This document shows positions 59,127 to 64,000 of a stretch of 64,000 bases of DNA, one piece after another. The position numbers were made by a program, and so were the translations under genes. Under the pieces are notes generated by a model. That model was not told the origin of the DNA. It did no database searches and was given only the letters and a program-made list of their open reading frames with translations. This DNA comes from an uncultured Bdellovibrionales bacterium (lineage in GTDB: Bacteria > Bdellovibrionota > Bdellovibrionia > Bdellovibrionales > UBA1609), in the NCBI GenBank assembly GCA_903833275.1, contig CAILEP010000006.1, positions 1 to 64,000 on the forward strand, in the 5' to 3' direction. Positions within the stretch are counted from its first letter, which is position 1; every line of letters begins with the position of its first letter.

Positions 59127-59156
59127 TGGCCTAGAAGTTTTCTAGGCCACTTTTTT
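59127..59156 (+). terminator. Strong intrinsic terminator of the LysM lipoprotein gene
   Basis: TGGCCTAGAA (59127-59136) and TTCTAGGCCA (59140-59149) form a perfect 10-bp stem with a 3-nt loop, followed by C and six T. It starts 30 nt after the stop codon. The opposite-strand PilZ stop codon (59142-59144) lies inside the hairpin's 3' arm. Confidence 0.92.
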
Positions 59157-59522
59157 AAAGATGCTATCAAGCACTTCGCGCTGACTATCGCGAGAATTTT
59201 CAACGAAATACATAAGGTCGTCCACAATTTGAACGTCGCGATTATTGGTCGGCAAAAACTTAAGGCCGCAGCCAGAGTCACTGTTCCAAATCACATGTGC
59301 GCTGATTTGCCGGGCGCGCCCGCTCACAAAAAGCGTGATTAGGACTTTATCTTGGGGTGATAATTTGCGCGGTAACGCCGTCTCAAGCTCAAGAAAGGCA
59401 CCGGTTAAACTAATATTCTTTAATCGGCCCTTTTCTCCACGGCGCGCGTAACTACGGCGAAATTCGATTTCTAGTTGCAATGGCATGCGCGGGGCTGGGC
59501 TGCTCACGTTTTCACCGTCCAT
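59142..59522 (-). CDS. PilZ-domain protein (c-di-GMP binding)
   Basis: 126 residues with the PilZ c-di-GMP signature: Arg-x3-Arg at R23/R27 (RSYAR) and the (D/N)xSxxG block NISLTG at 36-41, followed by beta strands. Both motifs are intact, so binding is expected. Output partner not evident; the neighbour is a LysM lipoprotein. Start ATG at 59522 with GGAGG-like sequence upstream. Its last codons form part of the terminator of the convergent gene. Confidence 0.85.
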   Translation of the reverse strand: MDGENVSSPAPRMPLQLEIEFRRSYARRGEKGRLKNISLTGAFLELETALPRKLSPQDKVLITLFVSGRARQISAHVIWNSDSGCGLKFLPTNNRDVQIVDDLMYFVENSRDSQREVLDSIFKKVA

Positions 59523-59899
59523 AAAGACCTCCGAGGCTATCTATTCTATCGGCTAAAGAAGCGAAATCATTTAGACCAAACGGCCAGGCTCTCATTCTGA
59601 TACGATTTGACGTCCCAAAATAAGACGGGGTTGCAATGGCCGCTCATTTCGTGCAGTAATAAGGGGGTTGACAAACCTTGTCGGTACTCGCTAGACATGG
59701 AGCTGTCTTTCAAGGGGATACCAGAAATACCCGTACGTACAATACGCCGCGAGCGCCCAATAGGGCGGGTTTTAGACAATAATTTTTAGCTTTAGATAAT
59801 AAATAAAAATAAAATAATAAAATATAAGACGGGCTTTGTGCCTGCAAAAATAAACAAATAAAACAATAAAACCCATACAACCTAAAATAGAGAGTGCGA
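59523..59899. promoter_or_regulatory. Non-coding rho leader region
   Basis: About 377 bp without a gene. It should hold the PilZ promoter (minus strand) and the rho promoter and leader (plus). A candidate -35 TTGACA lies at about 59668. A 5-bp hairpin CGCCC-AATA-GGGCG (59754-59767) is followed by GGTTTTA, a possible attenuator. The stretch 59770-59885 is very AT-rich and holds no coding potential. rho genes often have long autoregulated leaders, which would fit. Confidence 0.4.
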
Positions 59900-61567
59900 A
59901 TGTCAGATTCTTCTGAAAACAACGATAAGTCTCCAGAAACAAAACCGCCAGCAGCAGCAAATGAACGATCAGAAAAGCCTTCAGAGGGCTCGAGCTCATC
60001 AGGGCACGAAGGTGACGACGACGGTGGCAGACAAAACCGATTTCGTCATGGCGGTGGTGGCGGCGGCAAGCCCAGAAGCTTCGGCGGCGGTGGCCGCAGC
60101 AATAATCAGCGAGGCGGTGGCGGACATCGTCAACAGCACGGTGGCGGCGGGGGCGGCGGCTATCGCAACAATAATAGTGGTCAGTCGAGTTTTAGGTCTC
60201 AACGGGCCCCGGTGCCGGATGATGACTTCGTACCAGGAGGGGCTTCTACGCCCCCAATAACACCTGTTTCAGCTTCTGATTTGGCAGACATCAATCTGAC
60301 CGACGAAGAGAAAAAAGCCCTCTCAAGCGAGCATCTAAAATCAAAAGATATCCAATACATCATCAATCTCGCCGAAAAGCTAAAAATTGAAAACGCAGCT
60401 GGCATGCGCCGCCAAGATATTATTTTTGAAATCTTGAAGCGTGCGGCCCTTCTTGGCGATATTTATGGTAACGGCGTTCTTGAGATTCTGCCCGATGGCT
60501 ACGGCTTTTTGCGATCGCCCGACTACAACTATTTGCCAGGCCCCGATGATATTTATGTAAGCCCCTCGCAAATCCGTCGCTTTGGCTTGAGGACTGGCGA
60601 TACGGTGACCGGCACTGTTCGGCCGCCAAAAGAAGGCGAGCGTTATTTTGCCCTCTTGAAGGTCGATGCCCTCAACTACGAACCACCAGAAAATTCAAAA
60701 AACAAAATATTATTTGATAACTTGACGCCGCTCTACCCGAGCAAGCGACTGTTGCTTGAGTTCGAGCCAAACGAGTGGACCACTCGTGTTGTTGATATGA
60801 TGTCTCCGCTTGGCAAAGGCCAGCGTGGTCTCATTGTAGCGCCTCCACGAACCGGCAAAACGGTGCTGATGCAAAATATCGCCAATGCGATTGCCAAAAA
60901 TCATCCTGAAGTAAAACTGATCGTTCTTTTGATCGATGAGCGCCCTGAAGAAGTGACAGACATGTCACGTTCTGTAAAAGGCGAAGTGATCAGTTCAACT
61001 TTCGACGAACCGCCAACCCGCCACGTTCAGGTGGCCGAGATGGTAATCGAAAAGGCGAAACGCCTGGTTGAGCACAAACACGACGTCGTTATTTTGCTCG
61101 ATTCGATTACGCGACTTGCCCGGGCTTACAACACCGTTGTGCCGCCATCTGGCAAAATTCTTTCTGGTGGTGTGGACTCAAACGCTCTTCACAAGCCGAA
61201 AAGATTTTTTGGAGCCGCTCGAAACATCGAAGAGGGCGGCAGCTTGACGATTATCGCTACGGCCCTAATCGACACTGGCTCGCGTATGGACGAAGTTATT
61301 TTCGAAGAGTTTAAAGGTACCGGTAACTCGGAGATCCATCTTGATCGCAAGTTGATGGAGAAGAGAATCTTTCCGTGTATGGACATCAATAAGTCTGGAA
61401 CACGTAAAGAAGATATGCTTATGAAAAAAGAAGACCTCAACCGGCTATGGATACTGCGCAAGGTTTTGGCGCCTATGAACGTTGTGGATAGCATGGAGTT
61501 CTTGCTCGACAAAATGAGAGCTACGAAATCAAATGTTGATTTCTTAAAAAGTATGGGCGGCCAGTAA
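59900..61567 (+). CDS. rho: Transcription termination factor Rho with Gly-rich N-terminal extension
   Basis: Hexameric RNA-dependent ATPase that terminates transcription, 555 residues from the ATG at 59900 (a GTG 6 nt upstream is possible). The first about 110 residues are low-complexity: acidic, then Gly/Asn/His/Arg-rich (GGGGG blocks). The usual Rho follows: N-terminal helices, cold-shock-like RNA-binding domain ([14 protein letters not shown]), Walker A PPRTGKT near 315-321, [14 protein letters not shown] and [17 protein letters not shown]. coli Rho is 419 residues. Confidence 0.96.
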   Translation: MSDSSENNDKSPETKPPAAANERSEKPSEGSSSSGHEGDDDGGRQNRFRHGGGGGGKPRSFGGGGRSNNQRGGGGHRQQHGGGGGGGYRNNNSGQSSFRSQRAPVPDDDFVPGGASTPPITPVSASDLADINLTDEEKKALSSEHLKSKDIQYIINLAEKLKIENAAGMRRQDIIFEILKRAALLGDIYGNGVLEILPDGYGFLRSPDYNYLPGPDDIYVSPSQIRRFGLRTGDTVTGTVRPPKEGERYFALLKVDALNYEPPENSKNKILFDNLTPLYPSKRLLLEFEPNEWTTRVVDMMSPLGKGQRGLIVAPPRTGKTVLMQNIANAIAKNHPEVKLIVLLIDERPEEVTDMSRSVKGEVISSTFDEPPTRHVQVAEMVIEKAKRLVEHKHDVVILLDSITRLARAYNTVVPPSGKILSGGVDSNALHKPKRFFGAARNIEEGGSLTIIATALIDTGSRMDEVIFEEFKGTGNSEIHLDRKLMEKRIFPCMDINKSGTRKEDMLMKKEDLNRLWILRKVLAPMNVVDSMEFLLDKMRATKSNVDFLKSMGGQ

Positions 61568-61591
61568 ACTATCGAAATAATTAGGAAAAAA

Positions 61592-61620
61592 TAGCTGACT
61601 TCTGTAAAAGAAGTCAGCTA
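61592..61620 (-). terminator. Hairpin after rho with U-tract on the minus strand
   Basis: TAGCTGACTTCT (61592-61603) and AGAAGTCAGCTA (61609-61620) form a perfect 12-bp stem with loop GTAAA. There is no T-run downstream on the plus strand, but six A precede it (61586-61591), giving a U-tract after the hairpin on the minus strand. It would terminate antisense transcription and may stabilise the 3' end of the rho mRNA. Confidence 0.7.
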
Positions 61621-61648
61621 CGCAGAAAGCAATGCTGCGCATCAAAAA

Positions 61649-61657
61649 TGTGGATAA
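61649..61657 (-). promoter_or_regulatory. Perfect DnaA box in the rho-prfA gap
   Basis: TGTGGATAA on the plus strand is TTATCCACA on the minus strand. It is a single consensus DnaA box between rho and prfA; no cluster is present, so it may be a chance or titration site. Confidence 0.45.
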
Positions 61658-61831
61658 CCCTGTGAGTAAGTAGGCCTCGAGCGAAAGCTGAGGGCTTCTA
61701 AAAGAACATTTCGCAATTTCTTGATGAGTTGGGTAAAAACCCTAGAGCACCGACGAAACTTCGACTGTAGTTAAATTGTGAAAAAAATTTATAGTTTAAA
61801 ATCACTGATGTTGTAAAGAAAATAAATCGAA

Positions 61832-62908
61832 ATGCTTAAAAAACTTGAAGAAGTCGAAAAAAAATTTGAACGAATCAGTTCTGACCTGCAGGCGCCGGGC
61901 GTTGCCGATAACCAAAAGACCTATCGCGAATTGATGAAAGAGTACGCAAACCTAGAGAAGGTTGTGGTTACTTTTCGTGAATTTAAAAAGCTCCTAAAGA
62001 ACATTTCTGAAAATAAAGAGCTCTTAGGTAGTGAGAACGATGAAGAAATGCGAAAACTCATCAAAATTGACCTCACTGAACTTGAGAAACAAAGAGACCT
62101 AAAAGAAGAAGAGCTGAAGCTCTCGCTTTTACCGAAAGACCCCAACGACGATAAAAACATTGTGCTCGAAATTCGGGCAGGCGCTGGCGGTGACGAGGCG
62201 AGTCTTTTTGCCGAAGAACTTTTTCGAGCCTATTCAATTTATGCGAGCCATCGCGGCTGGAAGATGACGGCTGTGTCTCTTTCGGCGGGCAATGTTGGTG
62301 GCTACAAAGAAATAATCGCGATGATCACCGGCGATAAGGTTTATAGCGTTATGAAATTCGAGAGCGGCGTGCATCGTGTTCAACGCGTGCCAAAGACTGA
62401 GGCCCAGGGCCGCATTCATACTTCAACAATCACGGTCGCGGTTTTGCCAGAGGCTGACGAAGTTGATGTTCAAATTAACCCGGCTGATTTACGAATCGAC
62501 GTTATGAGGGCCAGTGGCGCGGGCGGGCAGTCGGTGAATCGTACCGAGTCAGCCGTTCGAGTGACCCATTTACCTTCGGGTATTGCGGTGGCCTGCCAAG
62601 AAGGTAAGTCTCAGTTAAGCAATAAAGAGCGCGCCATGCAGATTCTTTATGCAAAGCTAATGTCTCTTGAGGAAGAAAAATTTCGTCGAGAAGCTTCAGA
62701 TGCCCGTCTTGCCCAAATCGGCACAGGCGATCGGTCTGAGCGAATTCGAACATACAACTTCCCGCAATCGCGCATAACCGATCACCGAATTGGGTTTACC
62801 ACTCACCAGCTGAGCTCGGTTATGGATGGTGCTTTCGAAGTGATGCTTGACCCAGTTGTCAGTTATTTCAGAGCAGAGCAGTTAAAGCAGCAAACGGTGG
62901 GCGCTTAA
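61832..62908 (+). CDS. prfA: Peptide chain release factor 1
   Basis: Recognises UAA and UAG stop codons and triggers release, 358 residues. It has the codon-reading tripeptide of the RF1 class in VPKTE (187-189), the GGQ loop at 231-233 in [18 protein letters not shown], and [11 protein letters not shown]. This matches RF1, not RF2. prmC follows by 4 nt, as expected since PrmC methylates the Gln of GGQ. Start ATG at 61832. Confidence 0.97.
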   Translation: MLKKLEEVEKKFERISSDLQAPGVADNQKTYRELMKEYANLEKVVVTFREFKKLLKNISENKELLGSENDEEMRKLIKIDLTELEKQRDLKEEELKLSLLPKDPNDDKNIVLEIRAGAGGDEASLFAEELFRAYSIYASHRGWKMTAVSLSAGNVGGYKEIIAMITGDKVYSVMKFESGVHRVQRVPKTEAQGRIHTSTITVAVLPEADEVDVQINPADLRIDVMRASGAGGQSVNRTESAVRVTHLPSGIAVACQEGKSQLSNKERAMQILYAKLMSLEEEKFRREASDARLAQIGTGDRSERIRTYNFPQSRITDHRIGFTTHQLSSVMDGAFEVMLDPVVSYFRAEQLKQQTVGA

Positions 62909-62912
62909 TTCA

Positions 62913-63785
62913 ATGCGCGTTCAAGACCTCTATTCGACAGTGACCAAAGCATTGCGGTCAGGCGGAGCGCTTTCTTTAAAGCCTAATATAGAGTTAGAGG
63001 CCAATTGGATTGTCGAACATTACACCGAGCTTAACTTTCTCGATCGCGTTAGAGACCCAGCCAAAGAGATTTCAGAAATTGCCGCAAATAAGGCCATAGA
63101 GGCCGCACAGAGATGTTTAGCCGGCGAACCGCTTGCGTATATTTTGGGTTATAAAGAATTCTTTGGGCTCAAATTTCAGGTGAACTCGAACGTGCTTATC
63201 CCGCGGCCCGAGACCGAGCTGCTTGTCGAGTGGGGCCTTGAATGGCTTCAAGACCACACCACGGTGATGGACGAAACGCGCGTACTTGAGCTCGGTACGG
63301 GTTCGGGCTGTATCGCAACAGCCTTGGTAAAACACTTTAAAGGGCTAAGGGTTGTCGCCGTTGAAAAGTCGCCTGGGGCATTGGTGGTGGCAAAGGCCAA
63401 TGCTTATGCTCACGGTGCTCAGAACCATATAGAGTTTCTCAATATTGACGCAGCTAATGTCGCCCAAGAGTTAAATGGTCAAAGTTTTGATTTGATTTTA
63501 GCGAACCCGCCGTACATTGACCCAAACGACACCGAGATTGAGGCGTCAGTAAGAGACTACGAGCCGGCCGAAGCGCTGTTCGCAATGGGCGGGCTTTCTG
63601 CGGTGCAGTCGTGGCTGCATGCGGCGGCACCGCTTTTAAAAAATCATTCGGCGCTGGGGTTTGAAATTGGCGCGCGCCAGGGAGCTGATGCTCTCAAACT
63701 CGTTCGTGACCTAAATGTTTTTTCGAAGCAATATGTGCTGCAAGATTTGTCAGGCCGAGACCGTTTTGTTTGTGGTGAAAAATAG
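62913..63785 (+). CDS. prmC: Release factor glutamine methyltransferase
   Basis: SAM-dependent N5-glutamine methyltransferase acting on the GGQ of RF1 and RF2, 290 residues. It shows IPRPETE at 96-102, the SAM site ELGTGSGCIA at 126-135 and the NPPY catalytic motif at 198-201. An N-terminal helical domain precedes the Rossmann fold. Immediately downstream of prfA; ATG at 62913. Confidence 0.96.
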   Translation: MRVQDLYSTVTKALRSGGALSLKPNIELEANWIVEHYTELNFLDRVRDPAKEISEIAANKAIEAAQRCLAGEPLAYILGYKEFFGLKFQVNSNVLIPRPETELLVEWGLEWLQDHTTVMDETRVLELGTGSGCIATALVKHFKGLRVVAVEKSPGALVVAKANAYAHGAQNHIEFLNIDAANVAQELNGQSFDLILANPPYIDPNDTEIEASVRDYEPAEALFAMGGLSAVQSWLHAAAPLLKNHSALGFEIGARQGADALKLVRDLNVFSKQYVLQDLSGRDRFVCGEK

Positions 63786-63805
63786 GCCGCGAAGGGTAAC
63801 AAGCG

Positions 63806-64000
63806 ATGGATTCTGTTTTAGTTAAAGGCGGGCGTGTTCTTAACGGTGAAGTTGAGGCAAGTGGCGCGAAAAATTCGGCCTTGCCGCTGATGTTTGCAAC
63901 ATTGCTGGCTGAGGGCGATCATGTTTTTCACAATACTCCGCGGCTAAAAGACATTCAGTCGACTTGCGAACTACTAAATCTTTTTGGATGCCAGACTCAA
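63806..64000 (+). CDS. murA: UDP-N-acetylglucosamine 1-carboxyvinyltransferase, N-terminal part
   Basis: First committed enzyme of peptidoglycan synthesis. Only 65 codons are present before the right edge. The conceptual start MDSVLVKGGRVLNGEVEASGA, then KNSALPLMFATLLAEG and NTPRLKDIQS match MurA. The ATG at 63806 lies 21 nt after prmC, so co-transcription is likely. Confidence 0.93.
   Translation, partial: MDSVLVKGGRVLNGEVEASGAKNSALPLMFATLLAEGDHVFHNTPRLKDIQSTCELLNLFGCQTQ

Overview
The window is a piece of a bacterial chromosome centred near the replication origin. Gene content and order (mnmG-mnmE-jag-yidC-yidD-rnpA-rpmH, then divergent dnaA-dnaN-recF-gyrB-gyrA), single-copy SurA/PpiC chaperones, LysM/TPR lipoproteins, a three-subunit succinate dehydrogenase, a split ATP synthase operon and above all a 64-residue histone-fold protein like the Bdellovibrio histone Bd0055 point to a Gram-negative of the Bdellovibrionota (Bdellovibrio-like). 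That assignment is an inference from gene families, not from a marker-gene comparison. TTG and GTG starts are common (mnmG, dnaA, recF and others).

Layout. 1-4932 (minus): tRNA modification (mnmG partial, mnmE), the RNA-binding protein KhpB/Jag, membrane insertion (yidC, yidD), RNase P protein and L34. 5160-14011 (plus): dnaA, a probable oriC in the dnaA-dnaN gap with DnaA boxes and a DnaA-trio-like element, dnaN, recF, gyrB, gyrA. 13962-18511 (plus): a TPR lipoprotein, the F0 genes atpZ, atpI, atpB and atpE, and a pseudo-receiver protein. 18508-26079 (minus): one long, tightly packed cluster etfB-etfA-lysophospholipid acyltransferase-three parvulin-type PPIases-pdxA-phosphohexomutase, suggesting envelope biogenesis. 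26200-29617 (plus): sdhCAB. 29618-33602: DnaA-box cluster, a small hypothetical protein, a secreted subtilase, and an opposing FHA/hydrolase pair. 33750-35696: rpsF, a DUF2232-like membrane protein and rplI, with no rpsR. 35703-38555 (minus): small protein, dnaB, Fis-like regulator, queE. 38608-45416 (plus): ftsK, TPR protein, LptM-like lipoprotein, dapA, dapB, a degenerate FolK, transaldolase, lipoprotein. 45474-50618: large exported protein, lytic transglycosylase, metallophosphoesterase. 50717-57644: histone, ligA (minus), gatCAB, Ppx/GppA phosphatase, DUF192 protein. 57778-64000: LysM lipoprotein, PilZ protein, rho, prfA, prmC and the start of murA.

The set is mostly housekeeping: replication initiation and topology, translation and termination, diaminopimelate/peptidoglycan synthesis, respiration and outer-membrane protein folding. 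The most notable items are the histone-fold protein, the origin architecture, a FolK homologue that has lost both metal-binding aspartates, an F0 c subunit with a signal peptide and an Na+-like ion site, a pseudo-receiver protein, and a small protein with a possible sliding-clamp motif downstream of a DnaA-box cluster. No tRNA, rRNA, insertion sequence, prophage or CRISPR array was seen. The window reads as core chromosome, with no obvious island.
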